From contig NZ_CSTD01000005.1 in assembly GCF_001053185.1 (NCBI RefSeq), forward strand, positions 124,001 to 188,000: a DNA stretch of 64,000 nucleotides, given 5' to 3'. The notes under the pieces were generated by a model. The model searched no databases. It saw only the letters and a list, made by a program, of their open reading frames with translations, and had not been told where the DNA came from. The number at the start of each line of letters is the position of its first letter. Position 1 is the first letter of the stretch. The position numbers and the translations under genes were made by a program. Below are positions 43,135-51,913 of this stretch, piece after piece. This DNA comes from Mycobacterium bohemicum DSM 44277. Its GTDB lineage: Bacteria > Actinomycetota > Actinomycetes > Mycobacteriales > Mycobacteriaceae.

Positions 43135-44214
43135 TCAATAGCGGTGGTTCGCCATGCGCGGTCCGCCTGGGCCGCTACGGCCTTCGTCCGACACCAGTGC
43201 GGGCACCATCTCGCTGGTCACCAAGCCCTCAGAGCGCGTCAGTTCGTCGACCACGTCGAAGCATTCGGCGATGTAGGCCGGGGTGTCGATGATGACGGTG
43301 ACCACCGGCACACGCCGGCCCAGCGACCACAGCGTGTCACCGTGCGGCCGGTGATCGCCGTGGAAGCCCCACACGCCACGCAGGACCGTCGCACCGTCGG
43401 GCGCCTCGCGCCGCCGCAGCCGCTGGATCAGCGCCCGGTGGATCGGCATGCCCCCTTGGCGCGCGGATTCGGAGGTGTAGACCATCAGCTTCTGCCAGAG
43501 CGGCAGGCCGTGCTCATCGAACCCCGGAAGGGCGTGCGGGCGCTCGAGCAGTTCGCCGTCGCGCTTGCACACGCGGACGCGTTCGAGCGTCATGATCGGC
43601 CGGCGCAGGAGGCCGGCGAGTTCGGGCAGGGCCCGGCCGATGCGGTCGCCCGACCCCACGGCGATGATCATCATCGGCACGTTGCTGTTGCGGCCGAAGA
43701 ACTCGGCGCGTTGGCGCTTGCCGTCGAGCGTGCCGTCCACCCCGAGGAACACCGACGCGCCGGCGAGTCCGCGCCGGTACATCAGCTCGCAGAGCGCGAC
43801 ATGGGCGGGCACGCCGTTGACGCGGTCGCGGCGCCCGAGGTAGATCGTGAGCTTGACGGCCTCGTGCAATTCCCCGGCGAGCTCGAGCGGCCCGATCTCC
43901 CCGCGTAACAACCGCGCTCGCTCCAGGGTCATCAGGCCGCGCTGCTTGATGGCGAGCACCGGGTCGAGCAGCGCTTCGATCTTCGTTCGGCTATCCACGG
44001 CGATGATCGCCACCGGTGGGTCTTCCGACAGGCTCAGCGACTCGTCGGTCCGCAGGTGTCGTCCCGTCCCGAAGCCGCCGATGCCCCGCAGCACGGCGCT
44101 GACGGCGATGTCGTTCTGGCCGTACAGGCCCAGCAGTACGTCGGAGACGAAGCCGTCGTCCGTGCGTCGTCGCTCCGCCAGATAGGTACTGAGCTTCAAG
44201 CAGTCTTCGTCCAC
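43135..44214 (-). CDS. Triple DUF190 (PII-like) protein
   Basis: A 359-residue protein built of three tandem DUF190 domains (about 5-105, 119-217 and 240-340). Each begins with a strand like KLTIYLGRRDR, contains GA(S/T)V-F-x-G or AVLRGIGGFG, and ends with V-x-x-I-(M/V)-T-L-E-R-like strands. DUF190 proteins are normally single PII-like domains of about 110 residues, often beside the fluoride exporter CrcB. A fused trimer could build one complete PII-like ring in a single chain. GTG 44214 follows a strong GGAGGAG. No crcB gene is adjacent. Confidence 0.88.
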   Translation of the reverse strand: MDEDCLKLSTYLAERRRTDDGFVSDVLLGLYGQNDIAVSAVLRGIGGFGTGRHLRTDESLSLSEDPPVAIIAVDSRTKIEALLDPVLAIKQRGLMTLERARLLRGEIGPLELAGELHEAVKLTIYLGRRDRVNGVPAHVALCELMYRRGLAGASVFLGVDGTLDGKRQRAEFFGRNSNVPMMIIAVGSGDRIGRALPELAGLLRRPIMTLERVRVCKRDGELLERPHALPGFDEHGLPLWQKLMVYTSESARQGGMPIHRALIQRLRRREAPDGATVLRGVWGFHGDHRPHGDTLWSLGRRVPVVTVIIDTPAYIAECFDVVDELTRSEGLVTSEMVPALVSDEGRSGPGGPRMANHRY

Positions 44215-44568
44215 CGATCGCTCCTCCGAACCTGCCGCGCAAGCACTTTCATCGCCATCGCCATCGCCATCGCCATCGCCGGCGACGGCAGGTCGACGAT
44301 TCGTTGCAGACGTGCGCCGCTTTGCGGATCTTACTCACTGAATGGCTGTGCACGGAAAGGCCGAGGCGCCGCGGCGGTGGGGACCGCCGCCATTGCGCGG
44401 ACGACCGGCGCGCCCGCGGCGCAGGTCGGTGTGCGCGATCGCTGCGGATTTCCTGTCTTTTTGCTGGCACCGCGCTTCGCGTGCCCGGCACGCGGGTATC
44501 GGAAACTGCAATCGACCCGACGCCGGCAAACGTTCTTTCGGCGCCGGCCGCGAACGGGGGTGGAGGAG
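44215..44568. other. 354-bp intergenic region between DUF190 and DUF732 genes
   Basis: A divergent promoter region. It holds the ribosome site of the DUF190 gene and the ATCGCC tandem repeat. Nothing coding is convincing: the open frames here lack family resemblance and ribosome sites. Confidence 0.6.
44251..44280. repeat. Hexanucleotide tandem repeat (ATCGCC)5
   Basis: Five perfect copies of ATCGCC, 37 bases upstream of the GTG of the DUF190 gene and therefore in its 5' leader or promoter. Copy number could vary between strains and alter expression. Confidence 0.9.
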
Positions 44569-44889
44569 ATGAGGTTATTCGTTGCGCTGATAGGCGTTTG
44601 CGCCGCGATCGGGCTGGCCGCGCCCGCGTACGGGGACGCCGGCGGCCCCAACGACGGGTTTCTCGCTGCCTTGCGGCACGACGGCGTCAGCTTTTCGAGC
44701 CCGGACCGCGCCATCGCGGCGGCCCGGGCGGTGTGCACCTGCTTGGCAGACGGCGAACCGGGTCTGGGGGTAATCCGCGACCTGGAGGTCCGCAACCCCG
44801 GATTCACCATGGACAGCGCATCGCAGTTCGCCGTGCTGTCGGCGAAATACTATTGTCCGCAGCAACTTTCCAAGAGCAATACGAAGTAG
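44569..44889 (+). CDS. DUF732 secreted protein
   Basis: A 106-residue exported protein with signal peptide MRLFVALIGVCAAIGLAAPA, predicted cleavage near AYG-DAG, and a mature DUF732 domain: NDGFLAALRHDGVSFSSPD, an AICARAVC-like helix (AAARAVCTCL) and the closing AKYYCPQQL. The two conserved cysteines probably form a disulfide; an extra one is in CTC. DUF732 proteins are abundant in mycobacteria and of unknown function. ATG 44569 follows GGAGG. Confidence 0.9.
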   Translation: MRLFVALIGVCAAIGLAAPAYGDAGGPNDGFLAALRHDGVSFSSPDRAIAAARAVCTCLADGEPGLGVIRDLEVRNPGFTMDSASQFAVLSAKYYCPQQLSKSNTK

Positions 44890-44896
44890 CGGCGGG

Positions 44897-45502
44897 TCAC
44901 CGGCGGTGACGCGGGGTCAGCGCGTCGACGATGATGCGCGTCGTCAGCTCGGCTCGCCGCCGCGAATAGTGCTGAGCCCCCGAAAGGATGGGATACACCA
45001 CGCCTCCGACGATCGCGTCCGCCGCCGAGTCCGCGGTCGCCTCGTCGATACCCTCGGTGAGCAGGCGCGCGCGCACGCTGTCGTGCAGCGGCGCGCTGAA
45101 CCCGGCGCGCAGTCGGACGGCGGTGTCCTCGTGCTCCATGCAGGCGACCGTCAGGATGCGCAGCATGGCCGAGCCGCGGCCCGTCGTGAGGCTGGCGACG
45201 AGCTTGCCCACCCAGCGGACAAGGTCGGCGGCCAGATCGTCGGTATGGTTCACCGACCCCAGGATCTTGTCGGCGTCTTCGAGCATCACGTCGGCCACCA
45301 GAGCGGGCCGGCTGGGCCACCAGCGGTAGATCGTTTGCTTGCCGACGCCGGCCCGGGCGGCGACGGCTTCGATGGTCAAACCGTCGAATCCGCGCTCGAG
45401 CAGCAATTCGCGGGTGGCGGTGACGATCGCCGTGCGGGACTTCTCGCTGCGGCGCCTCGGCGAGGCCGCCGGCGGTTCGCTCCGGGTGAGATCGGTCGGC
45501 AT
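44897..45502 (-). CDS. TetR-family regulator of the catabolic region
   Basis: A 201-residue TetR repressor. The DNA-binding part has TRELLLERGFDGLTIEAVAA and RAGVGKQTIYRWWPSRPAL, the IYRWW pattern typical of one TetR subgroup. It is divergent from the fused acyl-CoA dehydrogenase gene. The palindromic site in between (45602-45620) occurs again before the acyl-CoA synthetase at 62.65 kb. I infer that this protein controls both, induced by an acyl-CoA intermediate, but binding is not shown by sequence. ATG 45502. Confidence 0.92.
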   Translation of the reverse strand: MPTDLTRSEPPAASPRRRSEKSRTAIVTATRELLLERGFDGLTIEAVAARAGVGKQTIYRWWPSRPALVADVMLEDADKILGSVNHTDDLAADLVRWVGKLVASLTTGRGSAMLRILTVACMEHEDTAVRLRAGFSAPLHDSVRARLLTEGIDEATADSAADAIVGGVVYPILSGAQHYSRRRAELTTRIIVDALTPRHRR

Positions 45503-45601
45503 CTGGCGATCCTTATCCTGCGGGCCCGGGGGTCCCAGCGCACCGTGCCGGCGGCACCGCGTCCGCTTTACATCTGTCAGCCCGCCCCGTAACCTCCGAC
45601 A

Positions 45602-45620
45602 AGACGAGACGGTCCGTCTT
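45602..45620. promoter_or_regulatory. TetR-type operator, copy 1 of 2
   Basis: AGACGAGACGGTCCGTCTT contains the perfect palindrome AGACGG-T-CCGTCT (45607-45619). It also sits in a longer ACAAGACG/CGTCTTGT symmetry. A TATAGG -10-like hexamer follows at 45622. The same 19 bases recur at 62651-62669. Confidence 0.65.
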
Positions 45621-45696
45621 GTATAGGGAGGATAGCAGTCCGTGCGGCCAACGCCAGCGATCTCGGCCCGCCAGGCCGCGGGGTCGTGAACCCGTC

Positions 45697-47922
45697 ATGA
45701 CGCTGGGTCTGAGCCCCGAGCAGCGAGACCTCGGCGACGCCTTCGTACAGTTCGCCGGCCGGCACGCCCCGATCTCCGCCACGCGCGACCAGCATGACGC
45801 GTTGATGCAGGGACGGCTGCCGGACTGGTGGGATGCGCTGGTTGCCAACGGTTTCCACGCGGTCCATCTGCCCGAGCGCCTCGGTGGGCAGGGCGGCCGG
45901 CTGATCGACGCGGCGTGCCTGCTGGAGTCCGCGGGCAAGACATTGCTGGCGGGCCCGCTGCTGCCGACGGTGGCCACCGGCGCCGTCGCCCTGCTGGCCG
46001 ACGCCACCCCCGCGGCCGAATCCCTCGTGCGTGATCTCGCGTCCGGCGCGCCCGCCGCCCTCGTCCTTGCCGACGGCGGCGAGTTCCGGGCCCGCGCCGA
46101 CGGCGGGGACTGGCTGATCACCGGCGCTTCCGACGTCACGGCGGGCGGGTGTTCGGCGCGGACCGTCCTGATCGCGGCGGAAACCGCCGACGGCGGCGCC
46201 GTTTGGGTGGCGGTGGACACCGGAAAGCCAAGCGCCACGGTCGAATCCGTGGCCGGCACCGACCTGGTGACCGACGCCGGAACCCTGCGACTCACCGATC
46301 ACCGCGCGACGGGCCCGGACGTGCTGACCGGCATCGATGCCGACCGCGCGCGATGCGTGGCGGTGGCCCTCGTCGCGAGCACGACGGCGGGCATCGCGCA
46401 GTGGTGCGTCGACGCGGTGACCGAGCACCTGCGCATCCGCGAGCAGTTCGGCAAGGTGATCGGCACCTTCCAGGCGCTGCAGCACAACGCCGCGATGCTG
46501 TTGGTCAGCAGCGAATTGGCCACCGCCGCAGCCTGGGACGCGGCCCGCGCCGTCGACGAACCGCTCGACCAGCATCGCATCGCCGCGGCGGGTGCGGCGC
46601 TGACCGCCATCTCACCGGTGCCCGACCTGGTTCTGGATGCGCTCACCATGTTCGGCGCCATCGGGTTCACCTGGGAACACGACCTGCACCTGTACTGGCG
46701 GCGGGCGGTCAGCCTGGCCGCGTCGATCGGCCCGGCCACCCGATGGGCCCGCTGGCTCGGGCAGCTGACCTGCACCCGGCAGCGCGACATGGCCGTGAAT
46801 CTGGGTGACGTCGAATCCGAGTTCCGCTCGCGCGTGGCCGCCGCCCTGGATTCTGCTCTGCAGCTGCGCAACGACGGGCCGGGCCGGCAGGGCGACTATG
46901 AGGAGTTCGCCACGGGGCCGCAGCGCACGGCGCTGGCCGAGGCGGGCCTGGTCGCGCCGCATTGGCCGTCGCCGTGGGGGCTGGGCGCAGGCCCGTTGCA
47001 GCAATTGATCATCGACGAGGAATTCGACAAGCGGCCCGCCCTGGTCCGGCCTTCCCTGGGCATTGCGGAATGGATCCTGCCGTCGCTGCTGCGCGCCGCG
47101 CCGGAAGACCTGCAGCACAGCCTGATCCCGCCGACGCAACGCGGGGAGATCGCGTGGTGCCAGCTGTTCAGCGAGCCGGGCGCCGGCTCGGATCTGGCCG
47201 CGCTCACGACGCGGGCGACCAAGGTCGACGGCGGCTGGAACATCAACGGGCACAAGATCTGGACGTCCGCGGCGCACCGGGCCGACTATGGGGCGCTGCT
47301 GGCCCGCACGGACCCGGACGCGCCCAAGCACCGGGGCATCGGTTACTTCATCGTCGACATGCGCAGCACCGGGATCGAGATCCAGCCGATCAAGATGGCG
47401 ACTGGCGAGGCCCATTTCAACGAGGTCTTCCTCAACGACGTCTTCGTCCCCGACGACATGCTGCTCGGCGAGCCGACCGACGGCTGGAACCTCGCGATCA
47501 GCACGATGGCCGAGGAGCGCTCGGCGATCAGCGGTTACGTCAAGTTCGACCGGGCGGCCGCCCTGCGCCGGCTCGCCTCGGAGCCGGGACCCGACCGCGA
47601 CGACGCGCTGCGCGCCCTGGGCGAGCTCGACGCCTACACCAACGCGATCAGGGCCCTCGGCGTGCGGGAGACCATCCGGTTGCTCGACGGGCAGGCGTCC
47701 GGTCCGGCGTCGAGCATCGCCAAGGTCGCGATGAACGTGCTGCTGCGCCGGACGTTCGAGGCCACGCTGGGGTTGGTGGGCCGGCTGGCGATGGTCGCCG
47801 AGACCGATCCCCCGGTCGTCGAGTCCTACCTGCACCTGCCCGCCGAGCTCATCGGCGGAGGGACGAAGGAGATTCAGCTGAACATCATCGCGCAGCTGAT
47901 CCTGGGCCTGCCCCGAAAGTAG
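45697..47922 (+). CDS. Fused double acyl-CoA dehydrogenase
   Basis: A 741-residue protein holding two acyl-CoA dehydrogenase units in one chain (about 1-360 and 370-741), like the double-length mycobacterial FadE6 and FadE34. The N-terminal half has the C-terminal ACAD helices (HLRIREQFGKVIGTFQALQH). The C-terminal half has the flavin loop QLFSEPGAGSDLAALTTRA, INGHKIWTSAAH and LIGGGTKEIQLNIIAQ. In steroid catabolism such pairs act on side-chain CoA thioesters as heteromers; here they are fused. ATG 45697 is in the operon head, followed by the thiolase-like and DUF35 genes. Confidence 0.9.
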   Translation: MTLGLSPEQRDLGDAFVQFAGRHAPISATRDQHDALMQGRLPDWWDALVANGFHAVHLPERLGGQGGRLIDAACLLESAGKTLLAGPLLPTVATGAVALLADATPAAESLVRDLASGAPAALVLADGGEFRARADGGDWLITGASDVTAGGCSARTVLIAAETADGGAVWVAVDTGKPSATVESVAGTDLVTDAGTLRLTDHRATGPDVLTGIDADRARCVAVALVASTTAGIAQWCVDAVTEHLRIREQFGKVIGTFQALQHNAAMLLVSSELATAAAWDAARAVDEPLDQHRIAAAGAALTAISPVPDLVLDALTMFGAIGFTWEHDLHLYWRRAVSLAASIGPATRWARWLGQLTCTRQRDMAVNLGDVESEFRSRVAAALDSALQLRNDGPGRQGDYEEFATGPQRTALAEAGLVAPHWPSPWGLGAGPLQQLIIDEEFDKRPALVRPSLGIAEWILPSLLRAAPEDLQHSLIPPTQRGEIAWCQLFSEPGAGSDLAALTTRATKVDGGWNINGHKIWTSAAHRADYGALLARTDPDAPKHRGIGYFIVDMRSTGIEIQPIKMATGEAHFNEVFLNDVFVPDDMLLGEPTDGWNLAISTMAEERSAISGYVKFDRAAALRRLASEPGPDRDDALRALGELDAYTNAIRALGVRETIRLLDGQASGPASSIAKVAMNVLLRRTFEATLGLVGRLAMVAETDPPVVESYLHLPAELIGGGTKEIQLNIIAQLILGLPRK

Positions 47923-47930
47923 GACGCCAC

Positions 47931-49139
47931 ATGGGATTACGCGGAGAAGCGGCGATCGTCGGCTACGTCGAGCTGCCGCCGGAGCGGCTCAACAAGGCCT
48001 CGCCCGCGCCGTTCGTCATCGAACAGTGGGCAGAGCTCGCCGCGGCCGCGCTCGACGACGCGGGCCTGCCCGCCGAGGTCGTCAATGGCATCGCCACGTC
48101 GCACGTCGCCGAGACGGAGATCTTCGTGCCCTCCACGGTGGCCGAATACCTCGGAGTCGGTGCCCGATTCGCCGAGCTGGTCGATCTCGGGGGAGCCAGC
48201 GCCGCGGGCATGGTGTGGCGGGGGGCCGCCGCCCCCGAGCTCGGCATCTGCGACGCGGTTCTGTGCGCCCTGCCGGCCCGCTACATCACTCCGACCTCGC
48301 CGAAGAAGCCCAGGCGCCTGGTGGACGCCATGTTCTTCGGATCGTCCAGCAACCAATACGGCTCTCCGCAAGCCGAATTCGAGATCCCCTACGGCAACCT
48401 CGGACAAAACGGCCCCTACGGCCAGGTCGCGACGCGCTATGCGGCGGTCCACGGGTACGACGAACGCGCCATGGCCAAGATCGTCGTCGACCAGCGGGTC
48501 AACGCGAATCACACCGAGGGCGCGATCTGGAAGGACAAGCCGCTGACGGTCGAGGACGTACTGGCCAGCCCGGTGATCGCCGACCCGCTGCACATGCTCG
48601 AAATCGTCATGCCGTGCGTCGGCGGGGCGGCGGTCGTGGTGGCCAACGCCGACGTCGCGAAGCGGTCGCGGCGACGCCCGGTGTGGATCAAGGGGTTTGG
48701 CGAGCACGTCCCGTTCAAGACGCCGACCTATGCGCAGGACCTCCTGCACACCCCGATTGCCGCGGCCGCGGAAACCGCCTTCGCCATGACGAACCTGACG
48801 CGCGCGCAGATGGACATGGTGTCCATCTATGACTGCTACACGATCACGGTGTTGCTGTCGCTGGAGGACGCCGGGTTCTGCGAGAAGGGCAAGGGAATGG
48901 ACTTCGTCGCCGGCCACGACCTGACCTTCCGCGGCGACTTCCCGCTCAACACCGCCGGCGGTCAACTCGGCTTCGGCCAGGCGGGTCTGGCCGGCGGGAT
49001 GCACCACGTCTGCGACGCCACCCGCCAGATCATGGGCCGGGCCGGCGCGGCGCAGGTCGCCGACTGTAACCGCGCTTTCGTGTCGGGCAACGGCGGCATC
49101 CTGTCCGAACAGACGACGCTCATCCTCGAGGGAGACTGA
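47931..49139 (+). CDS. Thiolase-fold lipid-transfer-like protein lacking the nucleophilic cysteine (aldolase-type)
   Basis: A 402-residue thiolase-superfamily protein of the SCP2-thiolase/Ltp group. The site of the thiolase nucleophile reads GGASAAGM with no cysteine, so thiolysis is unlikely. The C-terminal part keeps VSIYDCYTITVLLSLEDAGF and TAGGQLGFGQAGLAGG. This pattern fits Ltp2-like retro-aldolases, which cleave the beta-hydroxy-acyl-CoA side chain of steroids together with a DUF35 protein. The DUF35 gene follows six bases later. ATG 47931 lies nine bases after the dehydrogenase stop. Confidence 0.88.
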   Translation: MGLRGEAAIVGYVELPPERLNKASPAPFVIEQWAELAAAALDDAGLPAEVVNGIATSHVAETEIFVPSTVAEYLGVGARFAELVDLGGASAAGMVWRGAAAPELGICDAVLCALPARYITPTSPKKPRRLVDAMFFGSSSNQYGSPQAEFEIPYGNLGQNGPYGQVATRYAAVHGYDERAMAKIVVDQRVNANHTEGAIWKDKPLTVEDVLASPVIADPLHMLEIVMPCVGGAAVVVANADVAKRSRRRPVWIKGFGEHVPFKTPTYAQDLLHTPIAAAAETAFAMTNLTRAQMDMVSIYDCYTITVLLSLEDAGFCEKGKGMDFVAGHDLTFRGDFPLNTAGGQLGFGQAGLAGGMHHVCDATRQIMGRAGAAQVADCNRAFVSGNGGILSEQTTLILEGD

Positions 49140-49144
49140 CTGAC

Positions 49145-49555
49145 ATGTCCGCCTTCGAACGCCCGATGCCCGTCAAAACGCCCACCAGCGCGCCGTTTTG
49201 GGACGCGTTGGCGCAGCACCGCATCGTCATCCAGTTCTCGCCGTCATCGGGTGAATATGTGTTCTACCCGCGGGTGCGCGCCCCGCACACGTTGGCCAAC
49301 GACCTCGAGTGGCGCGAAATCTCGGGGATGGGCACGCTGTATTCGTTCACGGTGGCGCGCAGGCCCGTCGGCCCGCACTTCGCCGACGCGGTCCCGCAGC
49401 TGCTGGCCATCGTCGAATGGGACGAGGGCCCAAGGTTTTCCACCGAGATGGTCAACGCCGATCCGGGGGACCTGCGGGTCGGCATGCGGGTGCGCCCGGT
49501 CTTCTTCGACTACCCCGAGCACGACGTCACCATGTTGCGTTACGAACCCGCCTGA
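49145..49555 (+). CDS. DUF35 OB-fold protein without zinc-ribbon cysteines
   Basis: A 136-residue DUF35 protein. The N-terminal rubredoxin-like zinc ribbon is degenerate: where C-x2-C pairs are expected it reads FSPSSG and RAPHTL, with no cysteine. The OB fold with REISGMGTLYSFTVARRPVG and VGMRVRPVFFDY is intact. DUF35 proteins pair with Ltp-type thiolase-fold enzymes as in Ltp2-ChsH2. It ends the acyl-CoA dehydrogenase operon. ATG 49145 follows the previous stop by five bases. Confidence 0.88.
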   Translation: MSAFERPMPVKTPTSAPFWDALAQHRIVIQFSPSSGEYVFYPRVRAPHTLANDLEWREISGMGTLYSFTVARRPVGPHFADAVPQLLAIVEWDEGPRFSTEMVNADPGDLRVGMRVRPVFFDYPEHDVTMLRYEPA

Positions 49556-49567
49556 ATTACCCCGACC

Positions 49568-49620
49568 AGCGTGAAGCCAGCCTCACGCTGGGCGCCGAGC
49601 GTGAAGCCAGCTTCACGCTC
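49568..49620. terminator. Two tandem palindromes between convergent genes
   Basis: AGCGTGAAGC-CA-GCCTCACGCT (49568-49589, one mismatch) and GAGCGTGAAGC-CA-GCTTCACGCTC (49597-49620, perfect) lie between two converging stop codons. Each would form a strong hairpin without a U tract, so a bidirectional terminator is plausible. They also look like copies of a dispersed palindromic element. Confidence 0.55.
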
Positions 49621-49631
49621 GCGCGCACAGA

Positions 49632-50816
49632 TCAGCGCAGCGTCTCGGTCGGCACGCCGTAGCGGTCCTGGTAGGCGCTGACCCTTTCCCGCACCTCGTC
49701 GGCGTCCAGGCCGGTGTCCGACCAGGTGTAGCGGCCGCGCCCGCCGTCCCCGGGATGGGCGGCCAGAAAGTCGCGCATCTTCTGAGCGGTCTCGGGCAGC
49801 AATTCTCGGCCCAGCTTCCGATAGATGTCCCCGATCGTCGCCCACGGGTCGCCGATGAAATCGCGGAACAGCACGTCGATTACGCGATCCTTCGGGAACA
49901 CGCCGCTGTCGCGCGCGGCCATCTCGCGGTCGAGGCCGACGGCGATCTCCTCATAGGACTGCGCCGCACACTCGGCGACGCTCGACTCGTCGCTGGCCAT
50001 TCGCCTCAGGTGGTGGGCCAGCGCGGCGATCGAGGAGATGACGTTGAGGGGATCGCGGTGTGTCTGCACGATCAGCGCGTCGGGATACTCGGCGAACAGC
50101 GCCTCGAGCTGCCACAAATGGGCCGGCGACTTCAGCAGCCACTGGCCGGGGACGCCGGACTGCAAGTGCTGCAGGAAGATTCGATGAAAGCGGTAGGCGG
50201 CGGTGTGATCGGCGTCGTAGAGCAACCAGCGGTAATAGCTCGGCAGGCGGTACTGCGTCGAGAAGATCATGCTGGTGAAGGCGCTGGCGGTGATGCGGAC
50301 GCACTCCTGCCCGACCAGGGCGCCCATCGGGTGGAATGCCATGAACCCGGGGATGATCTGTTCGGACAGCTCGATGCTGGCCTGGGCCTGCGCGATGCGC
50401 GGATCGGTGTGGTAGGTCTCGGGCCGCGGGACCGGGCAGGGCGCGTCCACCTCCCAGGTCAGTGGCGCCCGCAGGTCGGGATCCTGGGCGAGCAGGTCGA
50501 AGAGGATCGTGGTGCCGGTGCGCGGCTGGCCGACGATCACGATCGGCGCGGTGACCGGCTTGGTGGCGATCTCGGGATTCGCTGTGCGCCAGGCGATCAC
50601 GTCCAGCCGGTTCTTCAACGCACGCATGACGTCGAGGTGGGCGACCTCCACCCCGATGTCGGAGAGGCGTGCCTCGTTGACCAGGCCGTCGGTGAGGCGC
50701 TGCAGCCCGGACCGCCAGCCCTCGAGGCCGGGCCCGTCGCCGAAGTCGTCGTATCCGGTTTCGTCGCAGGCGGTGGCGATGAGCCGGTCGGGATCGAACC
50801 GTTCGGCCGGCGTCAT
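49632..50816 (-). CDS. Sulfotransferase-family protein
   Basis: A 394-residue sulfotransferase-fold protein. The PAPS 5'-phosphosulfate loop is IVIVGQPRTGTTILFDLLAQ (G96-T103), and the 3'-phosphate region is VQTHRDPLNVISSIAAL. The middle contains GQWLLKSPAHLWQLEALF, a family core. Mycobacterial sulfotransferases of this type are numerous and mostly of unknown substrate. Its ATG overlaps the stop of the DUF1214 gene by four bases, so the two are coupled and controlled by the divergent TetR gene. Confidence 0.92.
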   Translation of the reverse strand: MTPAERFDPDRLIATACDETGYDDFGDGPGLEGWRSGLQRLTDGLVNEARLSDIGVEVAHLDVMRALKNRLDVIAWRTANPEIATKPVTAPIVIVGQPRTGTTILFDLLAQDPDLRAPLTWEVDAPCPVPRPETYHTDPRIAQAQASIELSEQIIPGFMAFHPMGALVGQECVRITASAFTSMIFSTQYRLPSYYRWLLYDADHTAAYRFHRIFLQHLQSGVPGQWLLKSPAHLWQLEALFAEYPDALIVQTHRDPLNVISSIAALAHHLRRMASDESSVAECAAQSYEEIAVGLDREMAARDSGVFPKDRVIDVLFRDFIGDPWATIGDIYRKLGRELLPETAQKMRDFLAAHPGDGGRGRYTWSDTGLDADEVRERVSAYQDRYGVPTETLR

Positions 50817-51913
50817 CCCCGGTCCTCCCGTTCGCGGACCGCGACTCTGACGTCGGGCGCGCTGGGGTTGTCCAGCCAGCGCAGGACGACGAATCCGCGG
50901 TGCCGGCCGCCGGTGTCGAGCCAGTGGCCGAACCCGGGGTCCTCCGCGGAAATCGCGATGCGGACCCGTCCGTCCGGGTCGGGCCGCGCCGCGCGGTTGG
51001 TGACCGAGCTGTGCCGGCGACGCGGCTCGAGGCACTCGTGCCAGATGTTCTCCAGCGTCACGTTCCAATACCGGGTGTCGGGCGGCTCGATGTCGAGGAT
51101 CAGCGCCTGGCCGGGGTCGAGCCGGAAGGTCCCCATCATGTAGAGGTTGTCCGGGGTGGTGTCGGCCGCACCCAGGTCGGCGGCCCGCGCGGTGATCAGG
51201 GTGTTGGGCCGGTCGAGGAGTTCGGGCGTGATGGTGCGGTGCAGCGTAACGAGTTTCATCAACGTCCACGCCATGGCGGTGAACTGGTCGGCGAGTTCGT
51301 CGTCGGTCAGCGGCGCGACGGGCCCGGGGTCGATGGCTTCGATGTGCAGGGTGGACAGCCGTTCGGTGCCCGGATCGCCGATGTACTCCCGGACGACGAC
51401 CGACGACGCGTCGTCGGGAATCCGCACCCACCGGGCGCCGGCGGGATCGGCGGGCTCCTCGGCCGAGAGCAGCAGCGCGAACTGGCCGGACTGCAGGCAC
51501 AGGTCGACGTCGCTGACGTAGTTGGCCATCCGCCGCGGGGTCAGGCCGGTGCCGGCGAGGATCTGAAAGCCGAGATAGGCCGTCGTCCCGCGGGTGCCGG
51601 TGATCCGGTAGCTGCGATCGCCGCGGATCATCGCCAGGTAATAGTTTCCGTCGGGGTTCGGCCCGCCGATCATCCTGGTGTCCGAACACATGTCGAAGAA
51701 GGCGGGCCGATCGACGTCGGCCTCGACGGACAGCTGCGAGCACAGCGACGACACGCGCGCGATGACCCGCAGGCCTTCGAGGAGTTCGCGCTCCGATTCG
51801 GCGTCCTCCGTGACGATCTTCGTGACGTCGGCGAGCATCTGCTGGAAGAACTGCCACGCGGCCAGGCTGTGCTGCGCGGCGGCACCCGGCGGGCCCGCGT
51901 TACTATGAGACAT
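50813..51913 (-). CDS. DUF1214-family protein
   Basis: A 366-residue protein with a DUF1214-like C-terminal region (DPGQALILDIEPPDTRYWNV, then ENIWHECLEP, and the closing GFVVLRWLDNP) and a DUF1254-like N-terminal part (GGPNPDGNYYLAMI, YRITGTRGTTAYLGFQILAG). The family is beta-rich and of unknown function, often beside sulfotransferases. ATG 51913 lies at the centre of the first of two palindromes, so the message is probably leaderless and tightly repressed. It overlaps the downstream sulfotransferase gene by four bases. Confidence 0.88.
   Translation of the reverse strand: MSHSNAGPPGAAAQHSLAAWQFFQQMLADVTKIVTEDAESERELLEGLRVIARVSSLCSQLSVEADVDRPAFFDMCSDTRMIGGPNPDGNYYLAMIRGDRSYRITGTRGTTAYLGFQILAGTGLTPRRMANYVSDVDLCLQSGQFALLLSAEEPADPAGARWVRIPDDASSVVVREYIGDPGTERLSTLHIEAIDPGPVAPLTDDELADQFTAMAWTLMKLVTLHRTITPELLDRPNTLITARAADLGAADTTPDNLYMMGTFRLDPGQALILDIEPPDTRYWNVTLENIWHECLEPRRRHSSVTNRAARPDPDGRVRIAISAEDPGFGHWLDTGGRHRGFVVLRWLDNPSAPDVRVAVREREDRG

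Noticed and set aside
44230..44300. Possible fluoride riboswitch before the DUF190 gene (GGCGAT repeats recall the crcB motif)
   Set aside because: The similarity comes only from the hexamer repeat. The pseudoknot partners and CGCC pairing of the motif are not present.
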